From contig NZ_JACXSI010000008.1 of assembly GCF_014712675.1 (NCBI RefSeq), forward strand, positions 25,145 through 89,144: DNA of 64,000 nucleotides, given 5' to 3'. Of the stretch, positions 25,646-33,745 are shown in pieces. The translations under genes and the position numbers were made by a program. Source of the DNA: Peribacillus faecalis (GTDB taxonomy: Bacteria > Bacillota > Bacilli > Bacillales > DSM-1321). How positions within the stretch are numbered: position 1 is the stretch's first letter; the number at the start of each line of letters is the position of its first letter. Under the pieces are notes generated by a model, which saw nothing but the letters and a program-made list of their open reading frames with translations, was not told the DNA's origin and searched no databases.

Positions 25646-26971
25646 ATGGGGGAAGAAGTTAGTATTCAGGAGATATTTCATATTCTAAAAAAAAGAAGCT
25701 TACTCATTTTATCTCTGACAGCGATTACGATGATTATAGTAGGCATTATCAGTTATTTTGTTATTACACCTACATATGAAGCAACTTCGCAAATTCTTGT
25801 TAATCAATCGGGCAATGAAAATAATCTTTATGATTCTAACGAAGTAGAAACGAATGTGCAACTCATTAAAACTTATAGAATTATGATTAAAAGCTCAACT
25901 GTTTTAGAAAAAGTGAAAGATGAACTTAACTTAGATTATTCAATTGATGATTTAAATAACATAATCACTGTATCAAGTGAAGACGATACGCAAATAATGA
26001 GCATCACAGTAGAGGATAAGAGTATTAAATCAGCTGTTAGGATTGCAAATAAAACAGCTGAGGTATTTCAAAAGGAAATTGCCGATATCATGAATATCAA
26101 TAATGTAACGATTATTACAGAAGCGAAAGTTAAGGGACATGAGACTCCTGTTAAACCTAATCGTGTATTGAACTTAGCGATTGCAATGGTTGTCGGTTTA
26201 ACGGTGGGCGTTGGTTTAGCCTTTTTATTGGCTTTCCTTGATCATACGCTGAAAACAGAAAAGGATATCGAGACACGTTTAAATCTGCCGGTGATAGGTG
26301 TAATTAGTAAACTTAGCAAAAGAACACCCGAACCACAAAAGTTAATTATCAATAATGAACAAACTACATTTACTGAGCAATATAGAACGATGCGGACTAA
26401 TATTGAATATGCTGAAATTAAACATGAATTAAAATCAATTATGGTTACTTCAGTTAATCCGGGAGAGGGGAAATCAATAACAGCAGCGAATTTAGCTACT
26501 GCCTTTGCACAAGAAGGTCGTAAGGTATTGTTATTAGACGCTGATTTGCGGGGACCAAATGTTCATAACTTATTTAAAGCAGATAATCTTAGAGGATTAT
26601 CCACTATACTTAGTGGAAAAGCAACTCTTGACCAAGTAGTTACAAAGACAAAAGTTGATAATCTATCAATATTGACTAGCGGTCCTGCATCACCTGACCC
26701 AACTAAAATACTAGTATCCAAAGATATGGGGAGTCTTCTTGAGATATTAAATCAGCAGTTTGACTTAGTCATTCTGGATGTACCATCGATCTTAGCTGTA
26801 TCTGATGCGCAAATTCTTGCTAAATTTTGCGATGCAGCTACTATAGTTGTTTCAAGTGGAGAGACAGAAATCGAACAAGCACAAAAAGCTAAAAAAATAT
26901 TAGAAAAGACAAGTACAAAATTATTGGGTGTAATCCTAAATAAGAAAAAATCTAGTGATAATGACTATTAA
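25646..26971 (+). CDS. fused chain-length regulator and BY-kinase (EpsA-EpsB fusion)
   Basis: The 441 residues combine what locus I encodes as two genes. Residues 1 to about 215 form a Wzz-type modulator with membrane segments near 20-40 and 178-200. Residues about 240-441 form a BY-kinase with EQYRTMRTNIEY, Walker A NPGEGKSI, Walker A' LLLDADLRGP and Walker B LVILDVPSIL. In Firmicutes these are usually separate; a single chain is the Wzc-like arrangement. The C-terminus ends KKSSDNDY with one tyrosine only, against five in the locus I kinase, so autophosphorylation capacity may be low. GTTTCCCCGC-type sites are absent; AGAGGTG lies before the ATG. It opens the locus II operon and precedes an EAR-like RNA. 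Confidence 0.92.
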   Translation: MGEEVSIQEIFHILKKRSLLILSLTAITMIIVGIISYFVITPTYEATSQILVNQSGNENNLYDSNEVETNVQLIKTYRIMIKSSTVLEKVKDELNLDYSIDDLNNIITVSSEDDTQIMSITVEDKSIKSAVRIANKTAEVFQKEIADIMNINNVTIITEAKVKGHETPVKPNRVLNLAIAMVVGLTVGVGLAFLLAFLDHTLKTEKDIETRLNLPVIGVISKLSKRTPEPQKLIINNEQTTFTEQYRTMRTNIEYAEIKHELKSIMVTSVNPGEGKSITAANLATAFAQEGRKVLLLDADLRGPNVHNLFKADNLRGLSTILSGKATLDQVVTKTKVDNLSILTSGPASPDPTKILVSKDMGSLLEILNQQFDLVILDVPSILAVSDAQILAKFCDAATIVVSSGETEIEQAQKAKKILEKTSTKLLGVILNKKKSSDNDY

Positions 26972-27030
26972 TATAAAAAATACTTTGTTTGATGCTTTTA
27001 GAGAATATAAAAATTTAACCGAAATGAAGT

Positions 27031-27150
27031 GGAGAGGCTTCCTATCCGTTATCAATGGAGGCACTCGGCCATGTTGTGGGATATTCTGCGAAAGATATCC
27101 TTAGACGCATTCGTTGTCAAGAATGTGGTGTGAGGGCGGGTTAGATGCCC
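27031..27150 (+). ncRNA. EAR-like RNA (processive antitermination element), copy 2
   Basis: About 120 nucleotides between the kinase domain gene and epsC, the same place the EAR element has in the B. subtilis eps operon. The 5' 38 bases are identical to copy 1 at 11133. The stem GGATAT/ATATCC replaces GGATGT/ACATCC, and the terminal GGGC...GCCC replaces GGGT...GCCC, so structure is kept while sequence changes. A strong terminator follows 10 bases later. Role by homology: allows polymerase to read through that and later terminators over a long operon. Confidence 0.82.
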
Positions 27151-27160
27151 ATTTTAATTT

Positions 27161-27217
27161 AAATAACTAATGAAAAAGCAGGAAATTATTTTGCTTTTTC
27201 ATTAGTTATTTATTTTT
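27161..27217 (+). terminator. intrinsic terminator directly after EAR-like copy 2
   Basis: AAATAACTAATGAAAAAGCA pairs with TGCTTTTTCATTAGTTATTT (about 19-20 bp, short loop), then ATTTTTATA. It is positioned as the first terminator that the RNA element would override before epsC. Confidence 0.85.
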
Positions 27218-27249
27218 ATAGGTTATTTTAAGGAAGAAGGGGATTGCTA

Positions 27250-29049
27250 ATGACAATCAAAAAACGTATTTGTATATTAAATATTATTGATGCACTGATT
27301 GTAGTGACCTCGGTTTTTTTAGGATATGGACTGGTATTTGAAAGCAGATCCGTAATGGGAACTAGCGAAATAACGTTTTCAGTAGTTGGTTTATTGATCA
27401 GCTATTTTTTGTGTGCTTCTTATTTTAATCTTTATAAAAAGGCATGGGAGTATGCTAGTATCAGTGAATTAATTGCTATTTTTAAAACAGTAACTATATC
27501 GTGTATAGTAACAATAATTTTACAGTACATTATTTTGAGCTACATATATATACGGGTTTTTATCGTCGTGTGGATGATTCATCTGTTGCTTTTAGGTGCT
27601 TCCCGTTTATGCTGGCGTCTATATAGTAATTATAAAATAGCGGACAATAAATCAGTTAAGAGAACATTAGTAGTTGGTGCAGGTTCTGCTGGAGTTATGA
27701 TTGTACACCACTTATTGAATCACACGGATAGTGGATTACATCCAGTAGCATTTATTGATGATGATTTGAATAAGCAAAAACTACAAGTGTTGGGCATTCC
27801 TGTTTTGGGAACTACAAAAGATATCGTTAAGGTAGCAGAGTCCAATGCTATTAACCATATCGTCATTGCCATTCCCTCCTTACGTAACAAGCAAAAGTTA
27901 CAGAGTATTATTGGTGAATGCAAGAAAACAAGTGCAAAGACACAAATAATACCTAAAATTGAAGACATTATGCTCGGTAAACTTTCATTTAGCGCATTGA
28001 AAGATGTGAACATTGATGACTTATTGGGAAGAGATCCGGTCGAATTAGATCTTAATTCAATACGTGAAGATATTACTGGTAAAGTGGTTCTAGTATCCGG
28101 GGCAGGTGGATCTATCGGATCAGAAATTTGTCGCCAAGTTTGCCGATTCAATCCAAAGAAAATTCTTCTTTTAGGTCATGGGGAAAATAGTATCTATCAC
28201 ATTGATATGGAATTACGAGATAAGTACGTGAACGAAATTGAGATTGTTCCTATTATAGCCGAAATACAAGATAGAGAACTATTATGTGAATTGATGAACA
28301 AATATAAACCTGACATCGTCTATCATGCTGCGGCCCATAAGCATGTGCCGTTGATGGAATATAATCCGAAAGAAGCTGTAAAAAATAATATTCTTGGAAC
28401 CAAAAATATCGCAGAGGTAGCATCACAATATGGGGTGAAGAACTTTGTCATGATATCTACAGACAAAGCAGTTAGACCTACGAATGTGATGGGAGCAACA
28501 AAAAGGTTTGCGGAAATGATCATTCAAAATTTAGCTGAAGAAAGTGCTACAAAATTTGTAGTGGTACGGTTCGGAAACGTACTCGGAAGTAGGGGCAGTG
28601 TTGTTCCTTTATTTGAAAAACAAATTGCTGCAGGAGGTCCAGTGACAGTCACTGATCCGAGAATGACAAGGTATTTTATGACCATTCCTGAAGCAGCACG
28701 ATTAGTTATTGAAGCTGGCTCACTTGCTAAGGGTGGAGAGGTATTTGTACTTGATATGGGCAAGCCAGTCAAAATAGCTGATTTAGCTAAAAATATGATT
28801 TCTTTATCAGGTTATACAGAAGAAGAAATAGGCATTGATTATATAGGTATGCGACCTGGAGAAAAGTTATATGAGGAATTATTAAGTCGAGATGAAATAC
28901 AAACAGAGCAAATTTATCCGAAAATTCATATCGGTAAGGCGAACCCGATGAAGAAACAGGAATTGTATCAACTTATCGATCAATTCAAAATGATGGATAG
29001 TAAGCAATTGAAAGATACACTCTTGAAAGTTTCCAATAGCAGATTTTAG
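27250..29049 (+). CDS. epsC: nucleotide-sugar 4,6-dehydratase EpsC (CapD/PglF family)
   Basis: A 599-residue membrane-bound dehydratase. Four hydrophobic segments occupy about residues 10-115. A first nucleotide-binding domain follows (TLVVGAGSAGVMIVHHLLNH), and then the catalytic short-chain dehydrogenase domain with SGAGGSIGSEICRQV, AAHKHVPLMEYNP, STDKAVRPTNVMGATKR, and VRFGNVLGSRGSV. As in PglF-type enzymes the usual YxxxK is MGATK. It should convert UDP-GlcNAc to the 4-keto-6-deoxy sugar. The ATG at 27250 is preferred over a TTG at 27244 because AAGGGG lies 7 bases upstream. It is the first gene after the EAR-like RNA. Confidence 0.93.
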   Translation: MTIKKRICILNIIDALIVVTSVFLGYGLVFESRSVMGTSEITFSVVGLLISYFLCASYFNLYKKAWEYASISELIAIFKTVTISCIVTIILQYIILSYIYIRVFIVVWMIHLLLLGASRLCWRLYSNYKIADNKSVKRTLVVGAGSAGVMIVHHLLNHTDSGLHPVAFIDDDLNKQKLQVLGIPVLGTTKDIVKVAESNAINHIVIAIPSLRNKQKLQSIIGECKKTSAKTQIIPKIEDIMLGKLSFSALKDVNIDDLLGRDPVELDLNSIREDITGKVVLVSGAGGSIGSEICRQVCRFNPKKILLLGHGENSIYHIDMELRDKYVNEIEIVPIIAEIQDRELLCELMNKYKPDIVYHAAAHKHVPLMEYNPKEAVKNNILGTKNIAEVASQYGVKNFVMISTDKAVRPTNVMGATKRFAEMIIQNLAEESATKFVVVRFGNVLGSRGSVVPLFEKQIAAGGPVTVTDPRMTRYFMTIPEAARLVIEAGSLAKGGEVFVLDMGKPVKIADLAKNMISLSGYTEEEIGIDYIGMRPGEKLYEELLSRDEIQTEQIYPKIHIGKANPMKKQELYQLIDQFKMMDSKQLKDTLLKVSNSRF

Positions 29050-29089
29050 GTTTTGTAATCCTTTTTAAAAATTAGCTCTGTTATCGTTC

Positions 29090-29217
29090 GTTGTTGATTT
29101 GGACGGAAAATGTTAATTGTAGCGGAGGGAATGGTGACTCTTGCTCAGACGAAGCGGGCAGGACTTGCCCCACGGAAAGCGTCTCCCCGTAGCGGAAATC
29201 AACAATATCGTTTAACA
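29090..29217. repeat. R3 intergenic repeat with inverted ends
   Basis: Starts GTTGATTTGGACGGAAAATG and ends CGGAAATCAAC, so the ends GTTGATTT and AAATCAAC are inverted. The inner part GCGGGCAGGACTTGCCCCACGGAAAGCGTC is GC-rich compared with the region (seen as GGGCAGGACTTGCCC and CGGAAAGCGTCTCCCCG hairpins). It resembles the GC-rich short intergenic repeats common in Bacillaceae genomes, here shortened. Only one copy is seen in this window. Confidence 0.65.
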
Positions 29218-29253
29218 CAGCCTAAAGATTAAAAAAAGATTGGGGAGCTGGCT

Positions 29254-30165
29254 ATGAAAAAAGTAAAAAAAGCAATTATACCAGCAGCTGGTTTAGGTAC
29301 AAGATTTCTTCCTGCAACAAAGGCCATGCCTAAGGAAATGCTTCCTATTGTTGATAAACCAACCATTCAATACATTGTAGAGGAAGCGATTGCTTCAGGT
29401 ATAGAGGACATCATCATTGTAACAGGGAAAGGGAAAAGAGCAATTGAAGACCACTTCGATCATGCCTTTGAACTTGAAAATACGTTATTAGAAAAACATA
29501 AACTAGACTTATTAGAAAAAGTGAACGACTCAGCAAATGTTGAGATTTGTTATATTCGACAAAAGGAACCAAAAGGTCTCGGGCATGCTGTCTGGTGTGC
29601 TAGAAAATTTATTGGTGATGAACCTTTTGCTGTATTACTGGGCGATGATATTGTAGAAGCGCAAACACCATGCTTAAAACAATTGATAGATGTTCATGAC
29701 CAGACATTTTCTTCTGTTATTGGGGTGCAAGCAGTACCAGATTCTGAAACGCACCGATATGGCATTATCGATCCTATTAAGCAAACTGGAAGATTATATG
29801 AAGTAAGTGACTTTATCGAGAAACCAGAACAAGGAACGGCTCCATCGAATTTAGGTATTATCGGACGTTATATATTAACACCAGAAATCTTTATGTTTCT
29901 TGAAAAACAAGAAACAGGTGCAGGAGGAGAAATCCAATTAACTGATGCCATTCAGAAGTTGAATAAGATTCAGCGCGTATTTGCTTACGAATTCGATGGG
30001 AAACGGTATGATGTCGGTGAAAAATTAGGATTTATTGAAACAACAATTGAATTTGCGTTGAATAAGCCGGAATTAAAAAAAGACTTGATGGATTTTATGG
30101 AAGAGCAACTAGAGAAAGAAAAAACAGGTAAAGAAGACATTGGAAAGGGAAAGTTAATTAATTAG
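29254..30165 (+). CDS. galU: UTP-glucose-1-phosphate uridylyltransferase (copy 2)
   Basis: 303 residues with the same motifs as copy 1: [49 protein letters not shown] and [11 protein letters not shown]. The two proteins are close over most of their length. They differ mainly in the middle (residues about 75-90 and 135-165) and in a longer charged tail here ([13 protein letters not shown]). TTGGGGAGC precedes the ATG. In locus II the product UDP-glucose would be oxidised by Ugd at 33746. Which copy is the ancestral galU cannot be told from the window. Confidence 0.95.
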   Translation: MKKVKKAIIPAAGLGTRFLPATKAMPKEMLPIVDKPTIQYIVEEAIASGIEDIIIVTGKGKRAIEDHFDHAFELENTLLEKHKLDLLEKVNDSANVEICYIRQKEPKGLGHAVWCARKFIGDEPFAVLLGDDIVEAQTPCLKQLIDVHDQTFSSVIGVQAVPDSETHRYGIIDPIKQTGRLYEVSDFIEKPEQGTAPSNLGIIGRYILTPEIFMFLEKQETGAGGEIQLTDAIQKLNKIQRVFAYEFDGKRYDVGEKLGFIETTIEFALNKPELKKDLMDFMEEQLEKEKTGKEDIGKGKLIN

Positions 30166-30204
30166 TAGTTTTTTTAAGATATTTCCTTAGGAGGTGTATG
30201 AGGT

Positions 30205-31314
30205 GTGACTGATAGAATCTATCTTTCATCGCCCCATATGAGCGATGATGGTTATGAGATGCAATATATACAAGAAGCGTTTGATACAAATTGGATTGCC
30301 CCTCTTGGAGAAAATGTAGATGAATTTGAAAACGAATTTGCTGTTAAAGTTGGTTCTAAAGCTGCAGTAGCATTATCGTCTGGCACAGCAGCTATTCATA
30401 TGGCTCTTAAAGCAGCGGGAGTGGGAGAAGGAGATATTGTCTTTTGTCAGACACTTACTTTTGCAGCTTCAGCCAATCCAATTATTTATCAAAATGCAAT
30501 ACCTGTGTTTATTGATAGTGATGAGCGAACATGGAATATGTGTCCAAAGGCACTTGAAGAAGCGTTTGAGAAATACCCGGAAGTAAAAGCAGTCATCGTC
30601 GTACACCTTTATGGATTATCTGCTGATATGGATCGAATAGTCGCACTTTGCCATAAATATAATGCTACTTTGATTGAAGATGCTGCGGAAGGCCTCGGTT
30701 CGTTTTATAAAGGGAAACAATTAGGTACCATAGGTGATTATGGTATCTTTTCTTTTAATGGAAATAAGATTATTACTACTTCTGGCGGAGGCATGCTTGT
30801 CTCTGATCACGAGGAGAGAATTGCAAAGGTTAGATTTTGGTCTGCGCAAAGTAAAGATCCGGCAAGATATTATCAGCATAGTGAGCTAGGGTTTAATTAT
30901 CGAATGAGCAATATCTTGGCGGGAATCGGAAGAGGCCAGCTTAAAGTGCTAAATCAAAGAATGAGTAAGAAGAAATATATCTTTGAATTTTATAGACATG
31001 AACTTGGGCGGCTAAATGGTGTGGATTTTATGCCGGTTAATGAATGGAATGAACCGAATTTTTGGTTGAGCTGCATGACATTAAGTGGAGAAGTAAGGCC
31101 GCTGGATGTTATGGAAGCTCTTGAGAAGGAAAATATTGAATCGAGACCAATCTGGAAGCCGATGCATTTGGAGCCGTTTTTCGAGAAATATGACTATATA
31201 GGAACAGATGTAGCAGAGCGATTATTTGAGAATGGTATATGTTTGCCGAGTGATACGAAGATGACTGATGAGGATTTGAATAGAATTGTAAAAATTATTA
31301 AGAAATTGCGGTGA
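30205..31314 (+). CDS. DegT/DnrJ/EryC1/StrS-family sugar aminotransferase (EpsN/PglE-like)
   Basis: A PLP-dependent enzyme of 369 residues. Landmarks are SGTAAIHMALKAAGVG, FCQTLTFAASANPI, VHLYGLSADM, LIEDAAEGLGSFY, and the lysine loop SFNGNKIITTSGGGML that binds the cofactor. It most resembles PglE/EpsN, which aminate C4 of the keto sugar made by EpsC. A GTG start follows AGGAGGTG. The stop overlaps the start of the next transferase gene. Together with epsC this indicates a 4-amino-4,6-dideoxy sugar such as a bacillosamine precursor. Confidence 0.92.
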   Translation: MTDRIYLSSPHMSDDGYEMQYIQEAFDTNWIAPLGENVDEFENEFAVKVGSKAAVALSSGTAAIHMALKAAGVGEGDIVFCQTLTFAASANPIIYQNAIPVFIDSDERTWNMCPKALEEAFEKYPEVKAVIVVHLYGLSADMDRIVALCHKYNATLIEDAAEGLGSFYKGKQLGTIGDYGIFSFNGNKIITTSGGGMLVSDHEERIAKVRFWSAQSKDPARYYQHSELGFNYRMSNILAGIGRGQLKVLNQRMSKKKYIFEFYRHELGRLNGVDFMPVNEWNEPNFWLSCMTLSGEVRPLDVMEALEKENIESRPIWKPMHLEPFFEKYDYIGTDVAERLFENGICLPSDTKMTDEDLNRIVKIIKKLR

Positions 31315-32021
31315 TACTAATGCTTCATTCTAAAGGAGGTATTTATAGAAGGTATATAAAAAGACCAATGGATTTTCTTTTATCTTTAACGGCACTTGTA
31401 ATTTTAAGTCCTATTCTTTTGCTGATTGCCATTCTTATTAAGTTGAATTTGGGAAGTCCCGTTATTTTTAGGCAGAAACGTCCAGGATTAAATGAGGAGA
31501 TTTTCACGTTATATAAGTTTAGGACAATGACTAATAGCAGAAATGAGAATGGAGAATTATTGCCGGATGATATTAGAATTACTAAACTTGGCAAGTTTCT
31601 TCGTGATACATCACTGGATGAGCTTCCTGAATTAATTAATATTTTGAAAGGTGATCTTTCAATTGTCGGACCAAGACCTCAACTTGTGCAAGATATAGTG
31701 TTTATGACTTTAAAACAAAGAAAGAGATGCGAGGTTACACCAGGACTTACGGGTTGGGCTCAAATCCACGGGCGCAATTCAGTGACATGGGAAGAAAAAT
31801 TAGAAATGGATTTGGAATATATCGATAATATTACTTTCATAAAAGATTGGAAAATAATTTTTTTGACAGTAATTAAGGTTTTAGAGCGGGAGGGAGTAAG
31901 TGAAGAAGGTATGATAACCGCTGAGAACCTTGGAGATTACCTATTAAGAATAGGACAGATTGATGAAAAGACCTATTTGGCATTGATAGAGAAAAGTAGA
32001 GAAATAGAAAATATCTTGTAA
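31311..32021 (+). CDS. initiating sugar-phosphate transferase (PglC/EpsL-like), locus II
   Basis: 236 residues: one hydrophobic segment (FLLSLTALVILSPILLLIAI, residues about 20-42) and the small sugar-transferase catalytic domain. It has FRQKRPGLNEEIFTLYKFRTM, TSLDELPELINILKGDLSIV with the catalytic Asp-Glu, GPRPQL, and PGLTGWAQIHGRN. After the usual family end (VSEEGMITAEN) it carries about 30 extra residues, LGDYLLRIGQIDEKTYLALI, recalling the LGEILVExGxI motif of type II secretion N-terminal domains. A GTG at 31311 overlaps the upstream stop; an ATG at 31320 is also possible. It would attach the amino-sugar phosphate to undecaprenyl phosphate. Confidence 0.88.
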   Translation: MILMLHSKGGIYRRYIKRPMDFLLSLTALVILSPILLLIAILIKLNLGSPVIFRQKRPGLNEEIFTLYKFRTMTNSRNENGELLPDDIRITKLGKFLRDTSLDELPELINILKGDLSIVGPRPQLVQDIVFMTLKQRKRCEVTPGLTGWAQIHGRNSVTWEEKLEMDLEYIDNITFIKDWKIIFLTVIKVLEREGVSEEGMITAENLGDYLLRIGQIDEKTYLALIEKSREIENIL

Positions 32022-32025
32022 GACG

Positions 32026-32793
32026 GTGTTTAGAATGGGAAACAAGAATAATAAAGAAAATATTTTAGTTTCAATAATCACACCTGTTTACAATTCAGAA
32101 AAGTATATAGGTGAAACAATAAAGAGTGTATTGGCTCAGACATATCCAAACTGGGAGATGCTTATTGCTGATGATTGTTCGACAGACAGAACGGCTAAAG
32201 TGATTGATGGATTTAAAGATTCTAGAATCAAATATTTTAGATTAGAGAAAAATGCTGGAGCTGCTGTCGCAAGAAATAAGGCTCTTGAAAAAGCGCAAGG
32301 AAGTTACATCGCTTTTTTAGATGCGGATGATATGTGGAAACCTAATAAGCTAGAAAACCAATTAAATTTCATGATTGAAAATAATATTGGGTTCTCATTC
32401 ACAGGGTATGAGATTGTAAGAGAGAACCAGAACAAGATTATTAGAGTACCTTCGAAACTGAATTATAGTCAATTCATGAAAAATACTATTATTGGAACAC
32501 TGACTGTAATGATAAATCTTGATATTGTGGGCGAAGTTAGATTAGTTAATGTGAAGAAAGACCATGATTCAATGACTTGGGCTAAACTGCTTAGAGAAGG
32601 TCATAGCGCATATGGCTTAAATGAAAGTTTAGCCTATTACAGGGAAGTAAAAGGATCAATATCACATAATAAGTTTGAGGCAGCTAAAAACCATTGGATT
32701 AATTGCAGAAAAGTTGAGCATCTATCAATATTTAAATGTCTTTATTTTTTTGTTTTTTATGGGATAAATGCTGTGAAAAAACACTATAGTTAG
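32026..32793 (+). CDS. GT2 glycosyltransferase, locus II (first)
   Basis: 255 residues, GT-A fold. It has the nucleotide-binding start VSIITPVYNSEKYIGETIKS, ADDCSTDRT, and the metal-binding AFLDADDMW, then a short acceptor domain. This matches the family 2 enzymes that extend lipid-linked repeat units. The GTG at 32026 and an ATG at 32035 are both possible; no clear ribosome binding site decides. The C-terminus has a hydrophobic FKCLYFFVFYGINAV segment that may sit on the membrane. Sugar unknown. Confidence 0.9.
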   Translation: MFRMGNKNNKENILVSIITPVYNSEKYIGETIKSVLAQTYPNWEMLIADDCSTDRTAKVIDGFKDSRIKYFRLEKNAGAAVARNKALEKAQGSYIAFLDADDMWKPNKLENQLNFMIENNIGFSFTGYEIVRENQNKIIRVPSKLNYSQFMKNTIIGTLTVMINLDIVGEVRLVNVKKDHDSMTWAKLLREGHSAYGLNESLAYYREVKGSISHNKFEAAKNHWINCRKVEHLSIFKCLYFFVFYGINAVKKHYS

Positions 32794-32858
32794 TCACTTA
32801 GTATGCAGGACTAATTATATAGCAAGCATTAATTTGCTTATAGAGAGGGGGAGATGGC

Positions 32859-33698
32859 ATGACTCATTGGAAAGCTTATCATAAAGTTCTTATACCTTGT
32901 ATTCCCCAAGTTAGTGAGCCAGAAGAAAGTATTGAAGAAATCAAGAAATTAATGAAAAAGTCGCATTGTTATATGGCTAGATGGACAACAGATTTTGATT
33001 CAGATGTATATAAAGATTTCTATTATTTAGTGTGTGATAAATTTATTGAAGTTGAAGATGTTGAATTAAGGAAAGTAAGAAATGAATTACGAAGAGCTTT
33101 TAAATATTGTAGTGTAAAAATCATTTCAAAAAAATCTTTAATTGAACAAGGATACAATGTTTATGATAAAGCGTTCAAAAAATATATTACTAATGTAAAT
33201 AAAATGAATAAACAGCAATTTGAAGAAATGGTTGAAAATTTGGATGAATCGATAGATATCTGGGGCGTATTTTATGACAGTATCTTAGTAGGCTGGGGTA
33301 CAGTGAAAGTATACGATAAATTTTGTGATTTTCAAGTAGTAAAATATGACCCTGATTTTTTAAAATTCGAGATCAGTGCTGCTATTAATTATTCGATAAA
33401 TCAATATTATATAAAAAAACACAATAAATTTATTATAGCCGGTACTAAATCATTAAATCATGATACGAATATCCAAAACTACTTAGTAAAGAAATTCAAT
33501 TACAAAAGAAGATACTGTAAGTTACATGTAGTTTATATTTGGTATGTACAAGTCCTTGTAAGATTCTTGTATCCTTTTAGAAAATTTTTTTATAAGTTCA
33601 AAACAGGTGTTTTTAGTAAGATTGCTGTTGTTTTAAGACATGAAGAAATAATAAGAAGTCAGAAAAAATTGGAAGTACAACTTAAAAATCAAATGTAA
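32859..33698 (+). CDS. unrecognised protein, possibly an acyltransferase (GNAT/FemAB-like)
   Basis: 279 residues. I do not recognise the family with certainty. The middle (VYDKAFKKYI, then IDIWGVFYDSILVGWGTVKV, and ISAAINYSINQYYIKKHNKFIIAGT) resembles a GNAT or FemAB-type fold, in which a substrate protein or sugar is acylated. The last 60 residues contain an aromatic, basic stretch (YIWYVQVLVRFLYPFRKFFYKF) suited to membrane association. GAGGGGGAG precedes the ATG at 32859. Locus II encodes no left-handed-helix acetyltransferase of the EpsM/PglD type, so this protein may fill that gap; this is only a hypothesis. Confidence 0.55.
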   Translation: MTHWKAYHKVLIPCIPQVSEPEESIEEIKKLMKKSHCYMARWTTDFDSDVYKDFYYLVCDKFIEVEDVELRKVRNELRRAFKYCSVKIISKKSLIEQGYNVYDKAFKKYITNVNKMNKQQFEEMVENLDESIDIWGVFYDSILVGWGTVKVYDKFCDFQVVKYDPDFLKFEISAAINYSINQYYIKKHNKFIIAGTKSLNHDTNIQNYLVKKFNYKRRYCKLHVVYIWYVQVLVRFLYPFRKFFYKFKTGVFSKIAVVLRHEEIIRSQKKLEVQLKNQM

Positions 33699-33745
33699 TT
33701 AATATCAACTCATTTTTATAAATTTTGGATTGTAGGTGATCAAAA

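Noticed and set aside
29090-29217. A riboswitch or T-box in the epsC-galU gap
   Set aside because: The inverted ends and GC-rich body fit an intergenic repeat; no T-box or known riboswitch core was seen.
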